Below are positions 25,951-34,731 of a stretch of 40,436 nt of DNA, piece after piece (the stretch's first letter is position 1; each line of letters starts with the position of its first letter). Both the position numbers and the translations under genes were made by a program. This DNA is from Methylophaga sp. GTDB lineage: Bacteria > Pseudomonadota > Gammaproteobacteria > Nitrosococcales > Methylophagaceae. A model generated the notes under the pieces. That model made no database searches. It was given only the letters and a program-made list of their open reading frames with translations, and had not been told where the DNA came from. Where the stretch lies: positions 1 through 40,436 of the forward strand of contig DRHW01000029.1 in NCBI GenBank assembly GCA_011053005.1, written 5' to 3'.

Positions 25951-26733
25951 ATGAATTTTATAAAACGCTATCTGACTAAACGGGTTTTACGAAAGCACCC
26001 TATTCCTTTCAGCACTTGGCATCGCATCACCGCTAAAATTCCACTAATCGCTACACGCACCAATAAAGAAAAAGCACGGTTACGGTTACTTTCGACCTTA
26101 TTTCTTCATCAAAAGTCATTTACCGGTGTACATGATCTCGAAGTAACCTTCGATATGGGCGTCACAATTGCTGCTCAAGCCTGTCTTGAGATTCTCTATT
26201 TAGGCTTAAATGCCTTCGATGGCTGGATTGAAATTATTATTTATCCCTCAGCTTTTGTCGTCAGCCGCGATGTAACCGATGAAAATGGTATTGTTCACGC
26301 CCAAAGCAACGGTTTAAGTGGCGAATCTTGGGGACGTGGACCTGTTATTTTATCTTGGCATGATGTCGAGCATGATAGTTATCAGTTGCACCCAGGCCAT
26401 AATGTTGTCATCCACGAGTTTGCCCATAAATTAGATATGTTATCGGGTCGAGCTAATGGTCAGCCGCCTTTAACGCGTGATATGTCTCTACAAGATTGGT
26501 CTGATGCTTTAGGTGAGGCTCATGCTAAGTTGATTAGCCAAATTGAACATCATCAACATAGCTATATTAATAATTATGCCGCTACTAATCCTGCTGAATT
26601 TTTTGCAGTGAGTTGTGAATACTTCTTCACCGCACCACAGTTGCTTGAAAAGCAATGTCCGGAGGTATATCAGCAATTAAAATCTTATTTCAAACAAGAT
26701 TTACTCCTGAATAAAACTAAGATTAAAAAATAA
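25951..26733 (+). CDS. mtfA: MtfA-like M90 zinc metallopeptidase
   Basis: 260 residues. The zinc motif HEFAHKLDMLSG is present, with NPAEFFAVSCEYFF supplying the third ligand, and the family stretch VIHEFAHKLD is intact. E. coli MtfA is a cytosolic aminopeptidase-like enzyme that binds the repressor Mlc and so links to glucose uptake; no Mlc or ptsG gene is here, so that role cannot be carried over. It follows the DUF1289 gene after 10 bases. No clear Shine-Dalgarno sequence is visible. Confidence 0.92.
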   Translation: MNFIKRYLTKRVLRKHPIPFSTWHRITAKIPLIATRTNKEKARLRLLSTLFLHQKSFTGVHDLEVTFDMGVTIAAQACLEILYLGLNAFDGWIEIIIYPSAFVVSRDVTDENGIVHAQSNGLSGESWGRGPVILSWHDVEHDSYQLHPGHNVVIHEFAHKLDMLSGRANGQPPLTRDMSLQDWSDALGEAHAKLISQIEHHQHSYINNYAATNPAEFFAVSCEYFFTAPQLLEKQCPEVYQQLKSYFKQDLLLNKTKIKK

Positions 26734-26812
26734 ATATAAAATTCGTGTCAACCGATATCGATTTGCACCGTTGTTATAACTGTAGACTCTTCTACACAAC
26801 GGAGAAAATAAG

Positions 26813-27133
26813 ATGAAAATTAAATTACTACTTTTAACTGCAGTTATCGCGTTAGCCACAAGTTCGGCAGCATCGGCTGACTCTGATCATCGACGCGATT
26901 ATGGACATAATCAAAACTATGGCCATACAGATCATCGCTCAGTGAACAGAAATAGCACACCTTTTTCATTTAATTTGATTATTCCGGCGCCGACTTATAT
27001 TGTTCAACGATCATACGCACGTCCTAATTATTACAATGACTATAGATATCGTCATAACTATAACGAGAGACATCACCACCATGACAAACACTCTAACCGA
27101 AACCATATTCGAGGATTTAGAGGAACACGATAA
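26813..27133 (+). CDS. Small secreted His/Tyr/Arg-rich protein
   Basis: 106 residues with a signal peptide (KIKLLLLTAVIALATSSAASA). The mature chain is rich in His, Tyr, Arg and Asn, with YGHNQNYGHTDHR and ERHHHHDKHSNRNH, and a hydrophobic middle PFSFNLIIPAPTYIVQ. No family was recognised. It looks like small periplasmic proteins that bind metal ions. GGAG lies upstream of the ATG. It may share regulation with the ECF sigma operon about 100 bases downstream, but nothing shows this. Confidence 0.65.
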   Translation: MKIKLLLLTAVIALATSSAASADSDHRRDYGHNQNYGHTDHRSVNRNSTPFSFNLIIPAPTYIVQRSYARPNYYNDYRYRHNYNERHHHHDKHSNRNHIRGFRGTR

Positions 27134-27185
27134 GTCATCAGGTAATCAATAACCTTATCCTATTCTTCAATCTTGGTAATAATGG

Positions 27186-27210
27186 CTCATAGCGGCTAAA
27201 AAGCTATGAG
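27186..27210 (+). repeat. Perfect hairpin in the sigma factor leader
   Basis: CTCATAGC at 27186-27193 pairs with GCTATGAG at 27203-27210 around a 9-base loop. It lies 19 bases before the ATG of the ECF sigma gene and just upstream of the AAGGA ribosome site. It lacks a T-run, so it is more likely a leader structure than a terminator. Confidence 0.5.
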
Positions 27211-27229
27211 TCTATAAGGACAATCATTA

Positions 27230-27763
27230 ATGTCTGACCTGCTTAACAAATTTTTAGCTGAAAATGAAAGTCAGGCATTTCGAATGGCGCAGTTTGCGAC
27301 GGGGAACCGTGATGATGCCTTAGATATAGTGCAAGAAGCGATGATTAAATTAGTTAAAAAGTATCGGGATTTTCCAGAACTGGAATGGCCACCAATATTT
27401 CATCGTATTTTACAAAGACAAATCACTGACTGGTATCGTAGCAAACAAATTCGCCAAAAATACTTTGCATGGTTACCTAGTAAAGAGGATGAAAAAACAG
27501 ATGACGTACTTGATTATGTAGAAGATACATCAGCAAGAACACCTGAAATTCATTTACTAAATGAACAAGCAATTGAAGTGTTACAGAAAGAATTACAACT
27601 ATTACCACTCAGACAACGACAAGCTTTTTTATTACGCTGCTGGCAAGGTTTAGATACAGCACAAACTGCCGAAGCAATGAGTTGTTCGACAGGAAGCGTT
27701 AAAACGCATTACCATCGTGCATTAACCGTTTTACGTAACAAATTGGGGGAGACATGGCCATGA
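27230..27763 (+). CDS. ECF-family RNA polymerase sigma factor
   Basis: 177 residues with sigma region 2 (DIVQEAMIKLVKKYRDF) and region 4 (LPLRQRQAFLLRCWQGLDTAQTAEAM with SVKTHYHRALTVLRNKL). AAGGA precedes the ATG. The gene overlaps the next by an ATGA, and the third gene follows, giving the trio ECF sigma - DUF3619 - DUF3106 that recurs in proteobacteria. The family usually controls its own operon and a small regulon. The signal is unknown. Confidence 0.93.
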   Translation: MSDLLNKFLAENESQAFRMAQFATGNRDDALDIVQEAMIKLVKKYRDFPELEWPPIFHRILQRQITDWYRSKQIRQKYFAWLPSKEDEKTDDVLDYVEDTSARTPEIHLLNEQAIEVLQKELQLLPLRQRQAFLLRCWQGLDTAQTAEAMSCSTGSVKTHYHRALTVLRNKLGETWP

Positions 27764-28116
27764 ATAATAATTTTGAAAATGATGTAAAACAACAGCTAGA
27801 TTTGAGTGTGACGACACTTGATGCCATGACACAATCTCAATTAACTCAAGCGCGTTATAAAGCCCTAGAACAAGCTAAAACAAAAGATACTCACCTTAGT
27901 CGATGGTTTACAGGTTTAGCTTCTGCCACCATTGTCACGTTATTAGTTATGACGATAATGCCAACAAATCAAACATCGAGTATCCCAATCCCAGCAATAG
28001 CGAGCAGTCCTGCATGGATATTAGTTTCTGATACTTCAGATATGAATGATTTAGAACTATATCAATATCTTGACTTTTATCAATGGGTTGAGGACACAGA
28101 AGGCTCTAACAGTTAG
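27760..28116 (+). CDS. DUF3619 membrane protein, putative anti-sigma factor
   Basis: 119 residues from the ATG at 27760, whose ATGA overlaps the sigma stop; GGGGGAG lies eight bases upstream, favouring this start over 27754. Cytoplasmic N-terminus (DVKQQLDLSVTTLDAMTQSQL), one membrane segment about 50-66, periplasmic C-terminus. The start LTQARYKALEQAK is typical of DUF3619. Position and topology suggest it holds the sigma factor at the membrane; direct evidence is absent. Confidence 0.78.
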   Translation: MNNNFENDVKQQLDLSVTTLDAMTQSQLTQARYKALEQAKTKDTHLSRWFTGLASATIVTLLVMTIMPTNQTSSIPIPAIASSPAWILVSDTSDMNDLELYQYLDFYQWVEDTEGSNS

Positions 28117-28136
28117 GGACAGCTTAAGGACTACAA

Positions 28137-28511
28137 ATGAAAATACATACAGCATTAAATTTAATAACCATTATGCTTACTTCAGTGATGATGAGTTGCG
28201 CATTTTCTGGCAATATTGACGAGGCAACGCAACAGCAACGAGCTGAACAATGGCAAAATATGACACCTGCACAACAAGCTGAGGCCAAACAACGTTACGA
28301 AAAATTTAAACGTCTTTCACCTGACCAGCAACAGAAAATTCGAAAATATCGCGATCGCTTTCAACAATTGCCAGAAAAAGAACAACAGCGCTTAAAAGAA
28401 AGTCGTGAAAAATTTAAACAAATGCCTGAACAACAACGCCAAAAAATGCGTGAAGAATGGACGAATATGTCACCAGAACAACGACAACAAATACGTGATA
28501 AACATAAATAA
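28137..28511 (+). CDS. DUF3106 secreted protein
   Basis: 124 residues. Signal peptide-like start with a Cys at residue 21 (MMSC), a weak lipobox. The mature part is charged and helical and repeats a motif of the form LSPDQQQKIRKYRDRF / MPEQQRQKMREEW / MSPEQRQQIRDKHK, the DUF3106 pattern with about 16-20 residue spacing. It ends the sigma operon 20 bases after the anti-sigma gene. A sensor or effector in the periplasm is likely; function is unknown. Confidence 0.85.
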   Translation: MKIHTALNLITIMLTSVMMSCAFSGNIDEATQQQRAEQWQNMTPAQQAEAKQRYEKFKRLSPDQQQKIRKYRDRFQQLPEKEQQRLKESREKFKQMPEQQRQKMREEWTNMSPEQRQQIRDKHK

Positions 28512-28549
28512 AAAAGCCCCTAGTATAAGCAATACTAGGGGCTTTTTTA
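28511..28549. terminator. Bidirectional terminator between DUF3106 and DUF445 genes
   Basis: AAAAAGCCCCTAGTAT pairs with ATACTAGGGGCTTTTT around AAGCA (28527-28531). The stem has A-runs and T-runs on both sides, so it can end transcription from both converging operons. Confidence 0.92.
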
Positions 28550-28570
28550 ATGATCAATGTTGATCTGAAT

Positions 28571-29293
28571 TTATAGTGGTAATTGACTCGCAATCAAACC
28601 AATCAAGCCACCAAATACACCGCCCCAAACCACTAACCAACCCAAATGCTGGCGAATCATTGCTTGAATGATATCTTTAACCATCTGCGGTGTTAGCTCT
28701 TCTAAACGCGATGAAACAACATGTTCAATTTGTAAATGAATGTCTTGCCCCACCGATGCATTCGCCAATTTTTCACGCACGCTATTTTGAAAAGAATCAC
28801 TATGCGCTAAATCATTAAGTGACTGTTTCATTTTGACGATGAAAGGTGCTTTGAGTGGTGTTAACGCTTCTAGACCACCAAACATGCCCAACATGCTGCC
28901 AAATGACGATTCCATGATAGTTTCAACTAAACTGTCATAAGTACCGCTTAAGTCCGTTTCCTCAATCACATCATGAAAATCAAGTTGATGATGATCTTGA
29001 TTGTTGCCCATTTCTAGAAAAAACCGATCCAAATTGTCTTTACTAAAAAATTGTTCCATCACTAAGCTATGAATACCCGCTTTAAAATCTTCAAAACGAG
29101 CACTAATAACACCTGAACCATATAAACCAGGTACTTTTTCGAATAACATATAAACCGCTAGCCAGTTTGTCACCCCGCCTGCTAAGGCAAACAGCCCCGT
29201 CGCTAATACTGGTTCACGAAATGGCGCATTTAAAACCAGTCCTGTCGCAACCAGACCCGCAGCAATCACATTGGTTATAAGGCTTTTATTCAT
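28571..29293 (-). CDS. DUF445 family membrane protein
   Basis: 240 residues from the ATG at 29293; an in-frame TTG at 29308 is less likely. Two N-terminal membrane segments (ITNVIAAGLVATGLVLNAPF and LATGLFALAGGVTNWLAVYM) and one at the very C-terminus (HLGWLVVWGGVFGGLIGLIASQ) flank a helical cytoplasmic middle. GVTNWLAVYMLFEKVPGLYGSG and the closing GVFGGLIG motif are characteristic of DUF445. Function unknown. It is the last gene of a five-gene minus-strand operon. Confidence 0.88.
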   Translation of the reverse strand: MNKSLITNVIAAGLVATGLVLNAPFREPVLATGLFALAGGVTNWLAVYMLFEKVPGLYGSGVISARFEDFKAGIHSLVMEQFFSKDNLDRFFLEMGNNQDHHQLDFHDVIEETDLSGTYDSLVETIMESSFGSMLGMFGGLEALTPLKAPFIVKMKQSLNDLAHSDSFQNSVREKLANASVGQDIHLQIEHVVSSRLEELTPQMVKDIIQAMIRQHLGWLVVWGGVFGGLIGLIASQLPL

Positions 29294-29297
29294 GTTG

Positions 29298-29582
29298 TTA
29301 GTCTTCAATCCATTTGCTTAATGCTTCAATAATTTTAGTCGCTTGATCTTTACTAGAAATATTGAATTTTGAACGTTGGCTATATTCGCCATTGCGTTTT
29401 TGGTAGCGACGAATTGTGTATTTATCTGGTCCAAATTCACCTGTCTTACGATCAAGATCTTGATAACGATACATTAAAGTCGCCCAAGCGCCTTTTGTTA
29501 ATACGACTTTATCTAATTCTTTGACGGTCATCTCGTCGCCTTCCATATACTCGACCGTTAATTCATCTACTGTTTCAGCCAT
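29298..29582 (-). CDS. Conserved 94-residue protein, unknown function
   Basis: 94 residues, no signal peptide, cytoplasmic. It has an acidic N-terminus, then VLTKGAWATLMYRYQDLD, TIRRYQKRNGEYSQRSKFNIS, and a helical C-terminus EALSKWIED. The mid-section resembles the single-stranded DNA-binding PC4 fold in its strand pattern, but that is a weak guess. The gene lies between apeB (24 bases downstream of its stop) and the DUF445 gene (4 bases before it), so the three are co-transcribed. Confidence 0.7.
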   Translation of the reverse strand: MAETVDELTVEYMEGDEMTVKELDKVVLTKGAWATLMYRYQDLDRKTGEFGPDKYTIRRYQKRNGEYSQRSKFNISSKDQATKIIEALSKWIED

Positions 29583-29606
29583 AAAACTGTTCCTTTATAT
29601 TAAAAA

Positions 29607-30902
29607 TTATCTAAAAAATTGGGTTAATGCTTTACTGAGCAAGTAGGCGTCTTGGCTACCTGCAAGTTCGCGAATAGAGTGCATACCAAAAGTCGGTACA
29701 CCAATATCTAATGTTTTCACTCCTAATGCAGCTGCGGTCAAAGGACCAATCGTACTACCACACGCCATATCACTACGAACGACAAAATCTTGCACTGGCA
29801 CATCTTGTTGTTCACATAATTGGCGGAAAAAGGCACCGGTTTCGCTATTTGTTGCATAACGTTGATTGGCATTCGACTTAATCACCGGCCCATGATTAAG
29901 TTTAGGGCCGTGTTCGGCATCATGTCTATCAGCATAATTCGGATGAATTGCATGGGCATTATCTACAGAAATCATCATAGAATGTTGAATCATACGATGA
30001 TGAGATTCGATATCGGGACATAAACGCATTAATACGGATTCGAGTAATGTTCCTTGTGCGCCAGAAGTTGACATACTGCCCACTTCTTCATGATCGGTAC
30101 ATATTAATAAGCTAGGCGTTGCAGTATCTGCTTTAAGTAAGGCATGCAAACCGACATAGCAGCTCAACAGATTATCTAGACGAGCACTACTAATAAAATC
30201 ATCATTCAAACCGATGACTGCCGCGCCTTGTGTATCGTATAAGCTAACTTCATAATCTAGCACTTTAGCGATATCGCAGCCTGGTTGCTGTTGTTTAATC
30301 TGTGTTAATAATAAATCACGGAAATCTTTAGTTTCGCCTTCAGCTAATTGCAGCACAATCGGCGGCAAATGAAGTTGCTGATTAATACTACGATTCTGGT
30401 TTACTTCACGATCAAGATGAATAGCTAAACTCGGAATGGTTGCAATCGCTTTTTTGAAATCAATTAAGGTATGTTTAATCTGTTGCTGCGAATCAACATA
30501 ACTCACTCGTCCGGCCATTGATAAATCACGATCAAACCACGGATTCAACAAGGCGCCGCCATATACTTCCACCCCTAATTGCCATAAGGTTTGACTGACT
30601 TTTTCTGGTCGTGGTTTTACATGTAAACAAGGACTATCTGTATGTGTACCGACCATATGAAAGCCGGTTACTGCCAAATCAACATCAGGCAAAGTAAAAG
30701 CAATAATCGATGAATCATTACGCGTTACATAATAACGGCCTGCGGCTAATTTTCCCCATGCATCTTTTTCATCTAAAACGTTAAACCCTTGTTCATCAAG
30801 CTCAGCACGTATCGTTGCGACAGCGTGAAATGGTGTCGGTGAGGCATCTAAAAATTTTAATAAATTTTGGTTAAATTCAGTTGAAGCAGTGTGGTCTGTC
30901 AT
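29607..30902 (-). CDS. apeB: M18 family aminopeptidase
   Basis: 431 residues, full length for the family. Metal-binding motifs are visible: [13 protein letters not shown] with the first His and Asp, [18 protein letters not shown] with the Asp-His-Glu-Glu group, and [17 protein letters not shown] and [15 protein letters not shown] further on. It is a cytoplasmic di-zinc enzyme that removes acidic or neutral N-terminal residues from peptides and forms dodecamers. The operon context with ycgN is seen in related genomes. Confidence 0.95.
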   Translation of the reverse strand: MTDHTASTEFNQNLLKFLDASPTPFHAVATIRAELDEQGFNVLDEKDAWGKLAAGRYYVTRNDSSIIAFTLPDVDLAVTGFHMVGTHTDSPCLHVKPRPEKVSQTLWQLGVEVYGGALLNPWFDRDLSMAGRVSYVDSQQQIKHTLIDFKKAIATIPSLAIHLDREVNQNRSINQQLHLPPIVLQLAEGETKDFRDLLLTQIKQQQPGCDIAKVLDYEVSLYDTQGAAVIGLNDDFISSARLDNLLSCYVGLHALLKADTATPSLLICTDHEEVGSMSTSGAQGTLLESVLMRLCPDIESHHRMIQHSMMISVDNAHAIHPNYADRHDAEHGPKLNHGPVIKSNANQRYATNSETGAFFRQLCEQQDVPVQDFVVRSDMACGSTIGPLTAAALGVKTLDIGVPTFGMHSIRELAGSQDAYLLSKALTQFFR

Positions 30903-30970
30903 CAGTTTTGTAAACTCATAAAATGATAATTAATAGTGTTCGTGTTGAGATGATTTAGCTAGCGTTACCT

Positions 30971-31396
30971 TTAAGTTTCATCATCTTCAACTTTTTTCTT
31001 ACGTATTCGACGTGATGAACCGCCATGCATACGACAGCGATCGGCTAAACAGCCTTGGTCCCAACCCTCAGGTTGCCTAATAACAACGGACAGCTTACAA
31101 CGCCGACCATTGGCTAACTGAGCACCACATTCAGGGCGATAACGTTTAACCTTTTCCCAACCTTCTAGCGTTTGTGTTGCTTTACGAATCGTTTTTGCCT
31201 GCTTCAAGGTTAAATCACGATCAGCTATCACTTCTTTTTTCTGATCAGAATTTCGCCACCAAAAACGAACTACTGGTATAGGTAAGCCAAAACGTCGTGC
31301 TAAATCATCTGGTTTTCTATAACTATCTAAGCTTAATAGCAGCAACGCTGCTTTTTCTAGTCGTGCAGTTAACTCTTTACTTTCTTCAGGCGTCAT
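30971..31396 (-). CDS. Zinc-finger-like protein with CxMHGG motif
   Basis: 141 residues, no signal peptide. The N-terminus looks helix-turn-helix-like (PDDLARRFGLPIPVVRFWWRN), and the C-terminus has CGAQLANGRRCKL followed by GCLADRCRMHGGSSRRIRKKK. The CRMHGGSS element matches small HGG-type zinc motifs. The basic tail suggests nucleic acid binding. Its ATG overlaps the end of ycgN by 11 bases. A regulator or RNA-binding role is inference; the family is not well known to me. Confidence 0.65.
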   Translation of the reverse strand: MTPEESKELTARLEKAALLLLSLDSYRKPDDLARRFGLPIPVVRFWWRNSDQKKEVIADRDLTLKQAKTIRKATQTLEGWEKVKRYRPECGAQLANGRRCKLSVVIRQPEGWDQGCLADRCRMHGGSSRRIRKKKVEDDET

Positions 31397-31865
31397 TCCG
31401 ACTCGCTATGCCCGCTTCTAATAAAGAAATAACTTCATCTGCTAGATTTTCAACTTCACTCAATGGCTTAGCAATATCACGTACTGAAATCCCTGCTTTA
31501 ATGACGCTATCAGGGTCACCAGTAATTAATGGATGCCATTCAGGTAAAGGCTCTCCTTCTGCTAACAATCGATATGCACACGTTTCCGGTAACCAATCAA
31601 AATATTCAGCATGATCAACGCTTAGTTGAATGCAGTCAGGCATTAATGTTTCACGATTGTCATAATCTTTACAGCGACAGCTGGACACGTCTAATAAGGT
31701 ACATGCAGCACGCGTGTAGTAAATTTGTCCATCATCTTCATCTTCTAATTTATGTAAACAACAACGACCACAGCCATCACACAAGCTTTCCCACTCATCA
31801 TGGCTCATTTGGCTTAGCCGCTTTTCTTTCCAGAATTCTTTAGATGTTTTATCCTGTTCGGTCAT
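31386..31865 (-). CDS. ycgN: YcgN-type cysteine cluster protein
   Basis: 159 residues from the ATG at 31865; a GTG at 31871 is in frame but the ATG with GAAG six bases before it fits better. The Cys pattern LCDGCGRCCLHKLED, CTLLDVSSCRCKDYDNR, MPDC and PETCAYR is that of the UPF0260/YcgN family, expected to bind zinc or an Fe-S cluster. Function is unknown. The start codon shares CATG with the divergent DUF6231 gene. Confidence 0.93.
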   Translation of the reverse strand: MTEQDKTSKEFWKEKRLSQMSHDEWESLCDGCGRCCLHKLEDEDDGQIYYTRAACTLLDVSSCRCKDYDNRETLMPDCIQLSVDHAEYFDWLPETCAYRLLAEGEPLPEWHPLITGDPDSVIKAGISVRDIAKPLSEVENLADEVISLLEAGIASRNDA

Positions 31866-32340
31866 GAGCACTTCTTTAGATTTAACAACAATACTTTCGC
31901 CTTTGATTAAGCAATGTCAGCCCCAGTCGCTATTGCTTGCGGGTGATATTGCCATTCATTCTTGTAACGAATGGCATGATGCCAAACCTTACGTATTAAA
32001 AACACCGTTTAGTATACAACAGCTGGTTGATTTACCGACAATAGACTTAGCGATTATCAGCGAAATCACAGAGACATTGCCAAAGACACAAGCAATGCAA
32101 TGGCTGGGTTTAATGCGTAATGCGCATGCCCAACACATTATTGTTATTTCTGAAATAACCGGTGCGATGCAACAAGGTTGGCAATTAGCAGATTATCTTG
32201 CCTTAGGCATGAAACGTATGGCCATTGTTGAAAATTATCACCTCTATAGTTACAACATCGAAACATATCAGCTTAAACGCGATTGGCTAAATAGTCGTTT
32301 CTGGGCTAATCCGGATAACTTTGATAAATATCGCTGGTAG
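31864..32340 (+). CDS. DUF6231 family protein
   Basis: 158 residues with no signal peptide. The end RFWANPDNFDKYRW matches the DUF6231 family closely, as does the overall Rossmann-like pattern (SLLLAGDIAIHS, DLAIISEITETL, AQHIIVISEITG). It may be an inactive methyltransferase-like fold, but that is speculation. The ATG at 31864 overlaps the ycgN start on the other strand, and no ribosome site is visible upstream of it, so translation starts on a very short or unusual leader. Confidence 0.85.
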   Translation: MSTSLDLTTILSPLIKQCQPQSLLLAGDIAIHSCNEWHDAKPYVLKTPFSIQQLVDLPTIDLAIISEITETLPKTQAMQWLGLMRNAHAQHIIVISEITGAMQQGWQLADYLALGMKRMAIVENYHLYSYNIETYQLKRDWLNSRFWANPDNFDKYRW

Positions 32341-32454
32341 TAAAAATTTAATACATCATTAATTTCTCTGCTTTGAGCCTATTTGCATGTAATTAACTTG
32401 TCATAATTAAAACATAGACTACTGCGTTAATTAAATGACTAATAGTGGTGAAGA

Positions 32455-34392
32455 GTGAAGTTATCTGATGTATCAAAAGTTTTAATCACTATCATTGTGA
32501 GCTTTATTATCGGCGCTGTTGCAATAGGAATATGGGGATGGAGTGAGCTAGATAAACCCTACAAAATCTCACAAAGCTTTCAAACATATAAATCAGCCTT
32601 TGACACTGATACTCGTATTCTTCTTGAACGCTATTTAGTCACCGGCAATGCAGGTAATTTACAACAAGCAGAAGAAATACTTGATAGTTTGCTCGCCACT
32701 AATATTAATTGGTTAACGCAGCAAGACAATCTTAAGATCAAAGAATCAATTAAAAATCTGCAAAATAATGTTCAACTAGTACGCTCTGCCGGCAAACTTG
32801 CGGGCGATCCACAAGCATTACTGATCAATAATGAACGCGAACGTGCCGGCGATCTGAGTCAACTAAGAAAATATGTGAACGCAGCTAATACTTATGATCC
32901 TCTTAACAAAATTACGTTTTTTGATCAGCTAGTGCAGCTGAACGAATCTTTAGAAAAAATCACTTTATATCGCCAACAATATTTTGCTAAACCGTCAGAC
33001 CAATCAAAACAATCGTTAATCGGTGAAAATATTAGCTTTTCTAAAGTACTAGATAGCCTGTCAGCCCTTCCCCGTTTTGGTATTTATACCGAGGTTGATG
33101 AAGATACATTAATAGCAGAAGAACCAGAAGAAATAGGTCAATTAAGTCTAGATTCCTTAACATCTCTAACAAATCGTTATACAAAAGAGCTGGATAATAC
33201 GGCAGCGCTAGCAATACGCTCTAAGACGAGTCAGTTAGCTCTTAATAATTCCATGGAACAGCTCACCGCATTATTAAATAGTCATCAAAGCGAGATAGAT
33301 AATATTAAGCAAGACATAACGTCACGGGTAAAATGGCTGATGATAGCCTCGCTTGCCGTGATTATTTTTGCGATCGCTTTACTATTTATCTTACAAAATA
33401 AAGTGATTGTTCACCTGACTCAGCTTGAAGTCTTTCTTCGTCAATTATTGCAAGGTAATTACACGCAAACGCTACAGTCAAATATGCACTATCAAGAAGT
33501 CGTATCCGTAAAGAAATCAGCCCTACAACTACAATCGCATTTAACAACACTAATTGACAATCTTGGTATCGAATCACAACAAATCATCAATGCCAGCGGC
33601 AACATGCGATCCATATCAGAACAAGCGTTATCATTAACAAATGAACAAAATTTATCGACAGATCAGGTTGCTACAGCAGTCACTCAATTATCCTATTCGT
33701 TTAAGAGTGTTGCAGATAATGCTGAAAATGCTTCAACATCGGCTAATTTAGCTAATCAGGCAGCGGCTGATGCGAGTCTAGAACTCAGTCAAACGGCATT
33801 TTCAGTACAAACATTAGCGACTAATCTCATTTTAGTTGAACAAATTATGGTTAGGTTAGAAGAAAGTGGAAAAAATATTGGCGCTGTTTTAGAGGTTATA
33901 CAAAATGTGGCTGAGCAGACAAACCTTCTCGCCTTAAATGCTGCTATTGAAGCTGCTAGAGCCGGTGAGCATGGTCGAGGTTTTGCCGTTGTGGCAGATG
34001 AAGTTAGGCAGTTAGCGTCAAGAACAACGTCTTCTACCGATGAAATTCGCACTATTATTCAGCAATTAGTTGCCTCGAGCACCGAAGCATCTCAAACGGT
34101 TAATGTACAAAGTAAAGCCGCACAAAAATGTGTTAGCCAAATGAGTAGCACCCAAAATGCAATCGAACCTGTCATTAAAGCATTTGAAAATATAAGCCTG
34201 TTGAACACACATATTGCTGAATCAACACAAGAACAAGTATTAACGGTGGATGAAATTGCAAAAAATAGTGTAATTATTAAACAGCACTCCGATCGTGTAA
34301 CTGTCAGTATTAATGACTTGATAACATCAAGTGACCGTTTAGATTCAGTCAATAAAGCGTTAGAAAACTTGATAACGAAAATAAAAAATTAA
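32455..34392 (+). CDS. Methyl-accepting chemotaxis protein
   Basis: 645 residues from a GTG at 32455, with GGTGAAG upstream. Membrane segment about 10-30, helical periplasmic sensor about 35-285, second membrane segment about 289-309, weak HAMP-like region, then the signalling domain. The hairpin tip [20 protein letters not shown] and [14 protein letters not shown] are intact, so it should signal to CheA. The ligand domain resembles helical-bundle sensors; ligand unknown. No che genes are in the window. Confidence 0.92.
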   Translation: MKLSDVSKVLITIIVSFIIGAVAIGIWGWSELDKPYKISQSFQTYKSAFDTDTRILLERYLVTGNAGNLQQAEEILDSLLATNINWLTQQDNLKIKESIKNLQNNVQLVRSAGKLAGDPQALLINNERERAGDLSQLRKYVNAANTYDPLNKITFFDQLVQLNESLEKITLYRQQYFAKPSDQSKQSLIGENISFSKVLDSLSALPRFGIYTEVDEDTLIAEEPEEIGQLSLDSLTSLTNRYTKELDNTAALAIRSKTSQLALNNSMEQLTALLNSHQSEIDNIKQDITSRVKWLMIASLAVIIFAIALLFILQNKVIVHLTQLEVFLRQLLQGNYTQTLQSNMHYQEVVSVKKSALQLQSHLTTLIDNLGIESQQIINASGNMRSISEQALSLTNEQNLSTDQVATAVTQLSYSFKSVADNAENASTSANLANQAAADASLELSQTAFSVQTLATNLILVEQIMVRLEESGKNIGAVLEVIQNVAEQTNLLALNAAIEAARAGEHGRGFAVVADEVRQLASRTTSSTDEIRTIIQQLVASSTEASQTVNVQSKAAQKCVSQMSSTQNAIEPVIKAFENISLLNTHIAESTQEQVLTVDEIAKNSVIIKQHSDRVTVSINDLITSSDRLDSVNKALENLITKIKN

Positions 34393-34563
34393 CCTATCAA
34401 CAAGTTATCAGCAAAATATTGTTTTAATTATTATACGTAGTAATGATTTATTAATTTCTTTTGACAACAAACAAACTTCTTAATCGTTATCTAAAGTTTA
34501 AATGAATTGATCTTTGTATATATAAACATACCTTTTCATTTAAGTTCGTCTAGATAACATAAA
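34393..34563. other. Intergenic region before the duplicated module
   Basis: Together with the first riboswitch leader this makes a 339-base gene-free stretch (34393-34731). It is AT-rich and contains a large imperfect inverted repeat (34486-34558) described separately. No gene recognised. Confidence 0.5.
34486..34558. repeat. Large imperfect inverted repeat upstream of the VPVPA genes
   Basis: GTTATCTA at 34486-34493 pairs with TAGATAAC at 34551-34558, and TTAAATGAA at 34498-34506 pairs with TTCATTTAA at 34535-34543. The inner loop spans 34507-34534. It is absent before the second copy of the module. It could be a site-specific or terminator-like structure, or a remnant. Confidence 0.45.
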
Positions 34564-34588
34564 AATTCTGTTATTAATTTCCTTCATA

Positions 34589-34600
34589 GTACTAAAGTAC
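34589..34600. promoter_or_regulatory. Palindromic operator, unit 1
   Basis: GTACTAAAGTAC, arms GTACT and AGTAC, centred at 34594.5. The TATCAT at 34626-34631 is the likely -10 with a start of transcription near 34638, placing the palindrome at about -43 as for a class II activator. There is no good -35. The regulator is unknown. Confidence 0.5.
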
Positions 34601-34639
34601 AATATCGAAGTGAGTTAAGATTACTTATCATATATTTTT

Positions 34640-34716
34640 TTTAATGCCAAACGTGGTGTGAGCCATGTACGGAAAGCTACGGATCTTCAACGATAAGACT
34701 GCCGGGCCGCAAAACT
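34640..34716 (+). promoter_or_regulatory. GEMM-I-like cyclic dinucleotide riboswitch, copy 1
   Basis: Features of the c-di-GMP-I (GEMM) aptamer are visible in order: CAAAC at 34648-34652; a 6-bp stem CGTGGT/GCCATG closed by the GNRA tetraloop GTGA (34658-34661); ACGGAAAGCTACGG at 34669-34682, matching consensus ACGCAAAGC-ACGG; a second stem ATCTT...AAGA; and the receptor-like TGCCGGGCC at 34700-34708. The usual G-C pair next to the first A of AAAGC is seen here as C-G (C34647 with G34672), a compensating change. The outer P1 helix looks weak (T-run with AAAA). AGAG and the ATG at 34732 follow directly, so control is probably on translation or mRNA stability. Confidence 0.85.
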
Positions 34717-34731
34717 AAACAGAGAAAACAT

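Noticed and set aside
31297..31843. Plus-strand frames opposite ycgN and the HGG-motif gene
   Set aside because: They are antisense to genes with clear Cys and zinc motifs and show no domains.
33789..34052. Minus-strand frame in the chemoreceptor
   Set aside because: It is opposite the conserved signalling tip and is explained by codon bias there.
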